A stretch of 64,000 nt of DNA from Acanthamoeba lenticulata (GCA_002179805.1 NAVB01000412.1:1-64000); one strand, 5' to 3'. Positions 20,208-31,005 are shown, numbered from the stretch's first letter. Notes: generated from the sequence alone by a model not told the origin. Made by a program: numbers and translations.

Positions 20208-21965
20208 ATGTCAGCTAACTTCTTCAACCCTCTGGTGGTCATCGTTGGCGCCGGCCCTGCCGGTACTTCACTCCCTTGCGCTGCAAGCACTGGCTTGGTT
20301 TCTCACCTCGCTCATGCCACCCTTGCAGGCTTGGCAGCGGCCAACGTGCTGCGGCAGTATCGAGTCAACTTTATCGTCGTGGACGGCGGCAAGCCGCTTG
20401 ACCAAAGGGACCGCGACTGCCCGCGCGATGTCGCCACGGGCGTCGGCGGGGCTGGCCTCTTCTCGGACGGTTTGTTCCTCAGTTGTTTCTGCCTTTGTCG
20501 GGTGGGATCTGTCTAATGCCTCTCGTGCTTGTGCCATCGGCAGGCAAGTACTCGTTCTTTCCGGCCTCAACCTATCTCTGGCGCCTTGAGGACCAGACCG
20601 TGCTGCGAGACTCCTACGATTGGACCAAGGGCGTGCTCGACGACTACGGCCTCGACTGCCCACCTTTTCCCATCCCGCCCCCTTCGTCCTCTACGTTGGC
20701 CGAAGAAGAGGATCCCAAGAACACATGGTTCCTCAAGAGCTACCCGTCCTACTACCTTCCCCTCGAGGACCGCCTCCGCATGACCCGCGATCTGCAGGCG
20801 GCAGCTGCCGCAAGCAACGACAACAGCGAGGAAGAGAACAGCAAATTCTTGTTGAACTGCACAGTCGAGGCCTGGCGCTACGACGAAGAAGCGCAGATGT
20901 TCAAGTTTGAGCTTTGTCGACGACCAGCAGCGTCGTCTTCCTCTTTAAACGCGGACGGTCGGATCTCGCTGACGGCGCGCTACGCCATCTTCGCCGGCGG
21001 GCGGTTCTTCCCGCTGCTCATGGCTCAGGAGGAGACCAAGTGCCCCACGCGCTTCATGCGGGTCGAGGTCGGCCTCCGCATCGAGGACTCCAGCGACAAC
21101 CCCTTCTTCACCGAAATCCGTACGTCAGCCGTGTGTTGTTCTTTTGCAGTCCTAAACGTGTTTGGCGTTGCTCCTGACCTGCCGAGCTGGACGCTGGCTT
21201 GTGCAGAGGGCCTCGATCCCAAGTACAAGTTTGTGCTCGATGACGCGGTCAAGACAGACCGGGCGGGCGGCATCGAGTGGCGCACGTTCTGCTGCTGCCG
21301 GCAGGGCGAGGTCGTGCAGTCGGACTCGTTCGGCATCGCCACCTGGAGCGGCCGCGCCGACTGCCCGCCCACGCAGCGGAGCAACATCGGGTTCAACACG
21401 CGATGGCTTCGCTCAGGGTCGGACACGACGACGACGGCTAGCCTGCCGGCCCTCCTGCGCAGGAAGGGCGTCGCAGACGCCACCACTTTTTCGTGTTCGC
21501 TGCGCGACATGCTCAGCGCGCCCCTCCCGGCGCTCGAGGCCCTGTACGGCGCCGAGCTCGCGGCCCACGTGCGGCAGGGCCTTGGGCTCCTGTGCGCGCA
21601 ATTCCCGTCGCTGGTCGACTCAACCACGGCCCGCCTGGTCGGCCCCACGGTCGAGGTGCGCCGCTCGCCCACACGCACACACGCCCAAAAGATCACGTCG
21701 TGCTGACCCTCAGCTGACGCACGGACATCGTACTCCTTCATGGCAGGGCGTCGGGCACTACCCGCACACGGATGGCAACCTCAAGCTGGCCAACGGGTGG
21801 AACGGGTGGGTCGCCGGCGACGCCCAGGGCACGTTTCGAGGGATCGTGGCCGCGATGGTCAGCGGGGCCTACGCGGCTCATAAGCTGCGGCAAGAGCTCA
21901 TGGCCCGCGAGGATCCCGAAGTGGTCGTCGACCTCGAAGGAAGCGCCACGCAAGAAACCCTTTAA
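20208..21965 (+). CDS. FAD-dependent dehydrogenase (COG2509-like)
   Basis: This is a flavoprotein oxidoreductase. The N-terminus has a Rossmann dinucleotide-binding motif, VVIVGAGPAGLAAANVL with the first intron inside it, followed by IVVDGGKPLDQRDRDCP and ATGVGGAGLFSDGK, which resemble the GxGGAGxxSDGKL stretch of bacterial COG2509 FAD dehydrogenases. A second FAD-contact motif, YAIFAGGRF, and a C-terminal segment GVGHYPHTDGNLKLANGWNG are present where the family has its late FAD-contact segment; GIVAAMVSGAYAAHKL closes the fold as in the GR2 family. About 510 residues, four introns. The family is mainly bacterial, so ancient transfer is possible; the introns show it has long resided in this genome. 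The substrate is unknown. Confidence 0.8.
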
Positions 21966-22058
21966 CCTTCTTCCCCTGCTTCTTCGCGAACTGTACATAA
22001 ATTGCAGCATTTTTTTTGACCCATAAGCTTACCAACTTTGCTGTTGTTGTTGTATTCC

Positions 22059-23604
22059 TCATGGGCGGGCTGCTCGACCGGACAGGAGGGCGCACGTCTT
22101 CTTGTGGACCGCCCAGTCCCGCTTCTGGCACTGCACGCTGATGGTATCGACAAACTCGCACGCGTCAGCAGTAACAAGGAGAACACATCTCATGACGTTC
22201 GCCTCAAATGTTAGCTTCTCGTACCTGCAGTACTTGAACACGTGACACAAGCTGCATCGCTTGAGTGTGGCCCGGCCCTCCTCGGCCAGGCAGGCCGCGC
22301 ATCTGTACAGCGCCTTGGCTGGAGCGACGTCGTCCCCAACTTCGCCGCTCCGATCCTCGTCAGGTGGGAGCTGAACCGACGACGGGAACGACCCGTCGTC
22401 GCGCCCAAGCAGTTCGGTGTAGGCCTGGTCGGCTCGGCAGGTCGGGTGGTCGAACCAGGACGAGCCCTGGGCGTAGGCATAGCAGACCTGCTCGCCGCGC
22501 GCGATTGGTCGCAGCGCGACAATGGCCACGCACGGCGCGCCCTGCCACATGAACGAGACGCTGCGCGCGTTCGGGATGGCCGAGTGGTTGATGAAGCCCC
22601 CAATATTGCGGTAGTGGCGGGCATCAATGGCAAAGCCGGGGATGATGGTGTCGAACGCGTAGTCGGTGCTGCGCAGTTCCTCGTGTGGGACGAGTTCACC
22701 TGACGCCAGTGGTCAACAATAGACCAGCAAGATGGCCATGAAGATAATGGTGTCATGACGAATACTCACCCGAGTAGAGCGCGAGGAACTCGTGTTGGTG
22801 AAAGGCCCGCGCGGCAAACACGCCATAGCCTGCGATCTCGTCGATCCAGCACATGATCAGCTGGCGCTCGGCGTCGCCCAGCCGCGAGGTCTGGGCCGCG
22901 TAGAATTGGCGGTGCTTGTGGGCTTGCAGCGACTCGTCGGCTAGAATCTGCGTCAGCATGTAGCGCAGGTAGGCCTCCGAGCCGCGGTAGAAGGGGCGGT
23001 AGGCCGTCAAGTTGGACCTCTGCGCGAGTTGCTCGACGTCCAGTTGCTCCATGACGCTGCGTTCGCGGTCGTTTACACTCACAAACATCGGCGCTTTGAA
23101 GGTGTGTTGTGGCGAGAAGAGCAACTGTAGGTCCCGCGGCGTGGCATGCCACAAGGTCGACCGCGGCGACGGGTCAGCGCTCACGCCTCGTGCGGCACCC
23201 TCCAGGAGCAGCCAGCGCTCGTCTGCGGACGTGAGGGAGGCAAGATGAAGTGGAGTGAGGCCCAGCACATCCTCGCCCTGCAGCGCACAGCGCAGAGCGG
23301 AGGTCGCGGCCGCGTCGTTGAGGTCACCCGTATGGGCAGCTGTCAACGTTTGCTGCAAGCAACGAGCCAAGGACTTGAAGGAAGTTGAGTTGGTTTCACT
23401 GGCGAAGGTCTCGCCGTAGACTGCCCACAGGTGCAGCGTGCCAGAGCCCTCCTCGTCGCGCCATTGGAAGAACTCCGCCGTCAGGGTTGCGGTTAAAACC
23501 GTGTCGTGCTGTAATGCCAGGCTCGGAACATCGATGTGCGGTGTCCCGTTTGGCTTATAGAGGCGCCTGACCTCTGCCGCCAACAAGGCACCGGTCCCCT
23601 CCAT
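22059..23604 (-). CDS. SET-domain protein with C-terminal MYND zinc finger and ankyrin-like N-terminus
   Basis: This is a predicted protein lysine methyltransferase. The N-terminal part has one ankyrin-like unit (DVLGLTPLHLASLTSADERW). The SET domain starts GYGVFAARAFHQHEFLALYS then GELV, and carries the cofactor motif FINHSAIPNARSVSF (canonical NHS) and GEQVCYAYA in place of the usual ELTxDY. A MYND finger follows at the C-terminus: CAACLAEEGRATLKRCSLC then YCSVQCQKRDWAVHKKTC, with all zinc ligands. In SMYD enzymes the MYND interrupts SET; here it follows it. Two introns are seen. MEGTGALLAAEV at 23604 is chosen as the start because the next upstream ATG overlaps the divergent gene start at 23744. 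Confidence 0.82.
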
Positions 23605-23743
23605 CTTGCGCAGCGAGAAAACCTTTTTTATTGCTTTCTCGTTTAAATTTGATTTTATGCATTTTTGGTTTACTAAGAAAAAATCTGCATGTAGTTTGCT
23701 CTTGCCCGAAGTCCATTTACTAGCTGCGCTAGCCCCATAAGCC

Positions 23744-26647
23744 ATGGGCATCCACGCAAACTGGAAGGTGCTGCTGAAGGAACACTATGGTCCCTGTTTC
23801 TTGTCGCAGCTTGACGACGTGGACGTCCAGCTGGACGTGCTTATAATTGACTTTCTGCCGTTCATCTTTGCCAAATCAAAGAACATCAAACTGGCGATCA
23901 CTTCCTCAACTATGTGTTCAAGGTACCACGACGAGCCAACGTTTGTCCGGCGACGGCCTCAAAGTTAAACGTGTGTGCAGGTGATCCGCGACTTCTTTGA
24001 CAAAGGTGGCCACACGTGCGTCATCGCCATCGACGCCCTCAAGCATGTGCCGATGGCCAAAGGTAAGTTTGATGTGCTTCCCTGCCAACGAGACAAGAGT
24101 TGACCTCGAGCAGCACCGACTCAGATGGACCGAGACAAGTACAGCAAGCCGCTCTCGAAGGACGAGTTGGGACTCGACGAGGGCAAAGATGTCATGAGCC
24201 GTGGTCTCCTCATTCACCAGGAATGGCACCGAGTGATGGCCAACCGGTACAAAACTATTCCGCTCCACCACGGTCAACTCACCTTGTTCGTGTCGCTGGC
24301 AGAGAACTACGCGAAGAGATCTTTCGATACTTTGAGCTAGAGTTCGTCCGCAACTTCTTCAGTACAGTCTCCTCGTCTACTTTACATGGCGCCTCGCCAC
24401 GCCTAGCACTCACTGAGAGGATGTTGCAGAGCGAGTCAAGAAGGAGACCTGGGAACAGTGGTCGCGTGATGATCTCGCGCGGCTGGGCGACCGCAACCAA
24501 AAGACGATGCAGCGCGACTGGCTCAAAGCTCTCATTATCGACGGTGGGACACGCTACGGGTCCAACCCCTACGTCGTCTACTCGTCTGGCAAGGTCGGTT
24601 TCTTCATCTGCCCTCCCCTTGATATGGTTCCTCACCGTTGAACATGTTGCACAATAGGTGGAGGAAAAGGCAGAGTGGCGCAACTACATCGGCGAGTCCG
24701 ACCTGAAGATTCCATTTTACATCAACTATGTCTTTCCTTCGGAAAACGTTCTGGTGCGCCAGCGCTCCCTGCCTCCTTGGTATGTCGTAAGCTGACAAGT
24801 TGCTGCGGCCTGCTCCTCACGTCAGGTCAACTCTATCGACTCGGACCTGATCCGCATCCTGCTCGGTGCCACGCCGCTACGCCTCGATCCAGCCACCGGT
24901 TTGCCCGCCACCCGAGTACGCCACCAGCACTTTTACTAATCAGCGAGCGCAGCTTGCTTGGTCCTCACAGCCATCGCCTGTGCCAGATCTACTTGCGGCT
25001 GAACGACGCGAAGAAGCCAGTGGAGAGCGCTGTCGAGAGTCACCAGCAGCAACAGGAAGGCGACAAACTTGGTATGCTGGAAGAGGCAGCGGGCGGCCCA
25101 GCCGAGGCTTTAACGGTCGCGTGCAATGAAGCTGTGGTGGAGGCCACCGAACTCGCGAAAGAGGAGCAGCCCAAGAAACGCGGGCGGGGAAGGCCACCAA
25201 AGGCGTCCAATGCCACGGCTGCGACTGCGAAGCCCGCCACCAAGGCGAAGGCCAAAACGACCAGGGCCAAGAAAGGCCAGACCAAGGCGGCTCAAGTGCC
25301 CGAGGAAAGTGAAACGAAAACCGCTGGTAAAGACGAAGCGGACGTGAGTCGAGCGCAGGAAGGAGCGGTGGGCGATGAGCTGAAGACCACGACCACCGTA
25401 GCTACGACAGCCAGCAATACGGAGATCTCGGGACCAGCCCCCGCGGGCGGCCTCGAAGGTGCGGTGGATGACCCTCAACAACCGCCTGAGCCAGAAGCCA
25501 AGAAGCGGAAAGGAAAGGAAAAGGATGAACAGGAGTACTTCTACGAACCCGACATCGTCGATATCAACGCCTTGTGGACGGCCATACACGAGCACTGGCG
25601 ACAGGCTTGCCCATCCATCCTGGATCCAATCGCCAACGAATTGGTGCTGATGACCCTCGGTACATGTGTCTCGCAATTGTTGTGTTCGAGCACCTAGCCC
25701 ACTGACAAACACACCTTTGTGTTGTGTGCCCTCATCGATTGCAAGGTGGTGACGATTTTGTGAAGAACCTGCCCAACTGCGGAGCTAGAGTGCTGCATGA
25801 TGTCTACCTGCGGCACGCCGATCGGATCGGCGACTTGGTATCCATCCGGGAGCACACACGCGAGTCCGTGGCCCGGGTGGACCTCAGGTGGGAGGCCCTG
25901 TGGCTTCTGGTCCGGTTCGTGTATCGCCACAAGCTACGGAGCCACATCGACGGGGGCAACCCTGATCCACCGAGCTATGACGAGCTGCGCCAGATCTCGC
26001 TCACGTGCCTCAAGAAGGCGGCCTTTCACTGCCTGCCGGCCGAGGAGGTCGAGGTCAAGTTCCGACAGGTCCGGTGGACTCTCTTGTACCTGCTGAATGG
26101 TTACAAGCGCGAGCGCGGCGTTCGAGAAGATGATGAAGACGACGAGGAAGGAATGGCGGCGGGCAGCGGACTCAACCTGGCCGGCTTGCTCATCCCAAAC
26201 TGTCTGGAATGCGACGCCGAGGGGCGTTCCCTGCACGGGTGGGAGCTAAAAAGCGCCGATGAAGGCTGCCACCGCAAGAACATCAAGCGGGCCACTTCCA
26301 TCTCCGCCAACACACGGTTCGTTTTCATCTTTTTTTTGTCAGACGTCCCCTTGCAGATGATGCTCTTACGTGGCCACAACACGCCGGACGACAGATATCG
26401 GCTGCTGGCCGACCAAGCGGAGGTCATGGCGGCCCTCCGCAAGGAGGCAGAAACAGAAATGAAGAGACAAGCTGAAGCAAAGACGGTAGACGGTCGACGA
26501 ACGCAGCAAATGCGTGTACTACCGCTCTTTGGCGACCAGCTACTCTCCCAGCGCGCGAGGGCCGACCTGGCCGAGATTGCCGTCTTCTCCCTGCCTCTTC
26601 TTCTGCTGGGCTCCTTCGCCCTGTTCCGTGCTTTAGCGTCGAGATAG
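23744..26647 (+). CDS. XPG/XRN-superfamily (PIN-like) nuclease with AT-hook insertion
   Basis: The start MGIHANWKVLLKEHYG is like the N-terminal gateway of FEN1/XPG/XRN nucleases (MGIxGLW). Acidic motifs typical of the fold can be followed: VLIIDFLPF, VIAIDALKH, LIIDGGTRYG, the strong SIDSDLIRI (compare xxDxDLI) and GGDDFVKNLPNCG (compare GNDFLPxLP). Between the last two lies a long Lys/Ala/Glu-rich insertion with an AT-hook, KKRGRGRPPK. The C-terminal half is helical and unlike XRN1/2. About ten introns. A one-base frame change is needed near 23885 to join FAKSKN to GDHFLNYVFKVIRDFFDKGG. It is divergent from the SET-MYND gene over 139 bp. Whether it acts on DNA or RNA is not shown; large DNA viruses carry distantly similar proteins. 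Confidence 0.7.
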
Positions 26648-26700
26648 AGCGAATTCTTTTCTTTTTTTTTACTGGCGCTGAAGGACAACAAGAACAACGA

Positions 26701-28598
26701 TGGTGCACACGGCGTATGGAGCGGTCCAACAGCAGGAGGAGCCTCAGGACACGGGAATGGCTCTGCCGCCTATGTACTACGCGGGCTACCTGGCCGGAAC
26801 TCTGCCCTGTACTTGATTTGTTTTGCGTTGTCTTTCGATGAGCGTCCTGCGGTCAAAAATCAAAACGTCTCATCCAGTGCGGATCGGCAGACACGTTCTT
26901 TATTTCGGGGGCTTGGTGGGCTTGGATTCGCGTCGCCGCCGTTCCGCCTGTGCCGCGCCTCCCCACCTCGCGCCTTGTGCTGGGTGCGCCCCTGAGCCAG
27001 TCACTCAAGGTCAGTGCTTAACCTCCCCCCCCCCATCTTTCTCTTTGCCACGCTTGTTACGCTTGCTCATGCGTGTGATGTGCGCCGTGAAACTGCCGCA
27101 GCACTACCCGAGCTTCCGCAACCTGTCCCTCTACTAGTACGCCATCATCATCGCCCAAGTAACACCATTTACGCATGAGTTTGACACGTTTTGCCTCTTA
27201 GCTTCGCCGAGTTGTGCTCCGCGATGGCCGAGGTGGTTGCCGTCTTTGTGGGCTCGTTCATAGACCGTACGGCTTCCCATGTGCTCTCCTTAGGCCGCGA
27301 GCACTCAACACTCAACACTCCTGCAGAATCGGTGCTGTCTCAGGAGGTTGTCAGTGAGACACCCAGCCCACTCGCGTTAGCCTGTGGCGAGGCTCTTGGC
27401 TACACGCTCACCTACCCGGCGAGCATCGCCAGCACCACGCTGTGCCTCGGTGAGTGGTGTGGATGGGCCAACCTCCTGCCCTTCACCTCGCTGGGCCGCC
27501 AGTACTGGGCAGCGCTCCCGGCCAGGGTCGTCGAGCGGACTGTCAACTCCTTGATCAAGTGCGTGCCCGTGCCCCGCCCACATGTTCGTTGAAAGACGAA
27601 GCCCACAGCGCGCCTGACCGACTGTTGGGGATGACGCTAGGTCGTGGCTGGACGAGTGGTTCGCTGCGAAGCTGAACATCAACTTGACCGACTCGCTTGG
27701 CTGGCTGGTCCCTGAGCAGAGGGAGGATGTCGACTATGTTGCCGACGTGGTGCGTTGACATTTCTTGATGATTGGCTTCTTTCTCCTGATTTGAGAGCAT
27801 CGGCGGTGACACCAACAGGACGAGGACGAGGACGAAGACCAGGCGCAAGGGGGCTTGGCGTGGGCCGTCAAGCGGTGGGCCTTAAGCCGTCTTGGCATCT
27901 TCCCGGGCTTCTTTTTCTCTGGTACTCTCTTCATGACGCACGATGATTCCCTGCTGGCCGCGATCTGATGTGTTGGGCGGCGCGACCGACCCGTGCAGGC
28001 CTGGCCTCGGTACCCGCGAGCGTCGTGTTCGTGCGGATGATCGCGGCACCAGGGCGTTACTCGTCGCCCTTGGCCTGCGCGCAGCACATCTGGGCGAACG
28101 AAGGCCTGGGCGGGTTCTTCCGCGACCTGCCGCTGGCTCTCCTCCCCTCCATCGCCATGGTTCTGTGGTGAGGAGCCTACTGCGGTTGAGTGCCTCTTAC
28201 TCTTCTTGGTTATGAAACCCAGCCGTTTATTTATTGTGCGGTCAGAGCGCAACCAGGCTTTCGGTGCAACTCTCTTTAGGAATCACAGTCGCAGCCAATG
28301 GCAAAGGCGAAAGGATGGCAGTGAGCCATAATCTGATTACTTTTAGCACCACAGCAGCTTCTTCAACAAGCTCGCTCTCAGCGCGCACACCCTCCGTGTG
28401 GCTGAAAATGATGTGGACAGCGTGACCAGGCTTCCCTGGGTTCAAGCACGACCCGCACGTGCTCGGGGGGGGGGGGGCTTGGTCACATTGGTGGCCTTTG
28501 GGGCACTCAACGCCAACTTGTTTGTGCCCAACATCTACACGGGCGCCTGGCAAGCTCTCCGCCACGCCCTCTCTCGGCCCCTCCGCCTCCTCGTGTAA
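26701..28598 (+). CDS. Degenerate mitochondrial-carrier-like membrane protein (MTCH-like?)
   Basis: This is a membrane protein with several hydrophobic segments and short exons. The segment SGLASVPASVVFVRMIAAPG followed by AQHIWANEGLGGFFRDLPLA has the shape of an SLC25 repeat (P-x-x-x-x-x-R, then EG..G+), but the acidic residue of Px[DE]xx[KR] is missing. Another repeat-like segment is ALGYTLTYPASIASTTLCLG. Such decayed repeats are typical of MTCH1/MTCH2, the outer-membrane carrier homologues. Start MVHTAYGAVQQQEEPQD at 26701, 54 bp after the nuclease stop. An Asp/Glu run (DEDEDEDQ) lies mid-protein. A run of 13 G in the last exon makes the final frame uncertain. It could equally be another divergent SLC25 member. 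Confidence 0.5.
28465..28477. repeat. G13 homopolymer in a coding exon
   Basis: Thirteen consecutive G residues lie in the last exon of the carrier-like gene. They encode a Gly run, and any length error here would change the C-terminal frame. Confidence 0.9.
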
Positions 28599-28699
28599 AT
28601 CTGTGGCGCTGCGGATACACTTGAATCACACATATTTATTTTAATCTATTTTCTTCTATTTCTTCAGTCATGGACACATTGCATTGGGTCACATTCAAT

Positions 28700-29101
28700 T
28701 TACTCTTCCTTCTTAGCGGTGCCTACCACAACGAGCCACGGGCGGACTTCGTGGCGAGTAACGAGGCCAGCCTTGACGTAAGGGTCATTGAGCGCTACGT
28801 CACGAGCCTCATCGGCGGTGGTACGGAGAACGATCATCGCCCCGCTGGCGTCCTCCCACGCCCCACCAGCGATCAGGCGGCCGTCCTCTTCGTACTTCTT
28901 GATGTAGGCCAGGTGAGCTGCACGATGGGGTGCACGTTTCTCAAGAACATTCTCCACGTAGTTGTACATCAACACATGAAGCTTGTCCACCGTGGGAGCG
29001 GCTGGCCCTGTTCGGTTGTGGATACGTCAGAACTGGTTGCGCGTTATGCCTGTAGGGTTAGACGTACCCGAAGTGGTGGTCGTCATGTAAGCACGCCTCA
29101 T
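28700..29101 (-). CDS. YCII-related domain protein
   Basis: This is a small protein of about 115 residues of the YciI/DUF1330-like alpha-beta fold. After a short first exon (MRRAYMTTTTSG) and one intron the protein reads VDKLHVLMYNYVENVLEKRA and then RAAHLAYIKKYEEDGRLIAG followed by GAWED, PYVKAGLVTRHEVRPWLV and a Lys/Glu tail. The HLAYxxxxxExGRLxxGG core and the DPYVKAGLV...PW end are the family signature. Bacterial YciI proteins are proposed to be small enzymes or dimeric ligand-binding proteins; the eukaryotic role is not established. ATG 29086 is an alternative start. It shares an 88-bp divergent promoter with the macrodomain gene. Confidence 0.82.
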
Positions 29102-29125
29102 CTTCAATCTAACAGTTTTCTTATA

Positions 29126-29139
29126 TTTTGGCGGGAAGG
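29126..29139. promoter_or_regulatory. E2F/DP-like site in the YCII / macrodomain divergent promoter
   Basis: TTTTGGCGGGAAGG contains TTTGGCGGGAA, a textbook E2F element, 51 bp upstream of the macrodomain start and 25 bp upstream of the YCII start. Confidence 0.55.
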
Positions 29140-29142
29140 TTT

Positions 29143-29162
29143 CGCCGACAGTTGTGTCGGCG
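29143..29162. promoter_or_regulatory. Perfect inverted repeat in the divergent promoter
   Basis: CGCCGACA and TGTCGGCG form a perfect 8-bp inverted repeat with a 4-nt spacer, four bases after the E2F-like site. A related GTCGGCGACAGTTGTG copy follows at about 29171-29186, so the half-site appears three times. This is a candidate factor-binding element, or part of the 5' UTR. Confidence 0.5.
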
Positions 29163-29189
29163 ACCGTTCTGTCGGCGACAGTTGTGAAG

Positions 29190-30835
29190 ATGAAGAAGCA
29201 TCAGACGAAAGTCCCTGATGCTAAAGGCGGGCAAGGGCAAGCCAAAATCTCGAGCTTTTTCCTGCAGGCCAAGAAACAGCAATTCATACAGCATAAGTCG
29301 CTCTCGGATCGTAACATACTCTCCTCGCCCACGCTCGGCAAGCGCAAGGCGGAAGAGATTGAGGCCGATGATGAGGTCTCCTCCACAGGGCCGAACCTTG
29401 CTCCTGCTGAACACACCAACGATGAGCAAACGATAGGAGCGATTGCCGAGGAAGTGCAACACGTAGAAGTCAAGACGCATTCCACAACGCACAAGAAAGC
29501 GCGAATCGAAGAGGTGGAGCACAGCAGCTCTGATACGGAGGAGGACGAAGAGATTAGGATAGAGTACGAGGAGCGGAGGACACGGCGTGCAAGCACGAAG
29601 AACACGACTAGCAGAGGGGAGGAAGGGGCGCAGGCCTCGCTCCGTCCCACCGCGTCGCCCTCAATGGAAAAGAGATCGCCGCGCCTCGTTCACGCCAACA
29701 CAGTAACCAACCTCAGCGAGCTCAGGCGACGAAGCCCAGCCAGCGCGGCCAAGGTAGGTGCCGCCCTTCATGCCCGGAGCCCCGACGCGCTACGACGAAG
29801 GTACAGTTGTTTCGTCCTGTTATGAACGTCTCGCCTTCTGCCTCTCTGACCGAGCTCGTCGTGCACAGGGAGAACGATCCGCCGCAAGAACAAAAAGAAA
29901 AAGCAGAAGAAGAGGCTGTCGTGGACCGATCACGAACACGGCTCAGGCGTGAGGCGCGCACCGAGCAGGGTCACACGATCCAGGTGCGGCACGGCGACAT
30001 CACAGCTGAGGTGGTGGGTGCCGTCGTCAACGCCGCCAACAGCCACCTGGCCCACGGCGGTATGCTCCGTCCTTCAAAGGAGAGCTTCTTTGGTTCTCTC
30101 GCTCGAGCGAGTTAGTGATCGTTGATGTTGGTACGACAAGGCGGCGTTGCGGGCGCCATTTCGCGGGCTGGCGGACGCGAGGTGCAGGTGGAGAGCGACC
30201 GGTGGGTGCGGCAGCACGGCGAGGTGCCCACGGGCGGTGTTGCCGGTGCGGTCAAGCCCCTCACTCCCGCTTCATAAAGCCCCTCACTTGGACTTATTGC
30301 GCGACTGACTGGGGATGCGACGCAACAACATAGTGACGGGACCGGGGAGGATGGAGTGCGAGTACATCATCCACGCCGTGGGTCCAATCTGCTTCAACCA
30401 GGAGAACATGCCCAAGAAGGACAAGGAGCTGGCTGAGGCTGTACAAAACTCTCTCCTCAAGGCCAACGAGCTTGCCCTCCGTTCTATCTCCCTTCCCGGT
30501 ACTGCTCCTGCACAACGACGCTTTGTTGTGGTCCTGCGTCATTGAAAAGATGATGCTGACGGTGAAGATGATGACGGCGGACAGCGATATCGAGCGGAAT
30601 CTTTGGGTACCCGAAGAAGCGGTGTGCCGAGGTGATGTTTGCCACGGCGTTGGCCTTCTGCCGGGCCCACCCGGACTCGCACCTTCGCCAGATCCGCTTC
30701 ACCAACTGGGACATGGAGACGGTTCGTGTTCCTCCTCCCCCATCGCTCGATCGCTCTCTCTCAATCGCTCACACCATCTCGCGCTCTCCACAGGTGTCCA
30801 TCTTCGAGGAAGAGTTTGAAGCCCGGTTCTCATAG
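29190..30835 (+). CDS. Macrodomain protein with N-terminal PCNA-interaction (PIP) box
   Basis: Residues 17-24 read QAKISSFF, an exact PIP-box pattern (Q-x-x-I-x-x-F-F, 29238-29261), inside a basic N-terminus. A long charged linker follows with Lys/Arg clusters suggesting nuclear import. The C-terminal macrodomain starts IQVRHGDITAEVVGAVVNAA and continues NSHLAHGGGVAGAISRAGG, then GGVAVTGPG and CEYIIHAVGPI. These carry the GDIT and NAAN motifs that bind ADP-ribose. The Asp of the MacroD GGGVDG loop is Ala here, as in the binder-type Af1521 group. It ends NWDMETVSIFEEEFEARFS. About six introns. The ATG at 29190 is the first in the frame. It probably reads or removes ADP-ribose at replication or repair sites; that role is inference. 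Confidence 0.85.
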
Positions 30836-31005
30836 CTTTTGCTGAGAAGCACGCCGTGACCATCACCCTGCGGAGAAACCACACCGAGCCGGCAAGAAAA
30901 GAGAAAGACAGCAAAGAAACGTGTGTGCCAAAACGGTTTGAATTGCTTTGTGGCGACACAAGATTTGAAATCACAACAACAAGAGCTTGGTCACTTGTTG
31001 CACTG

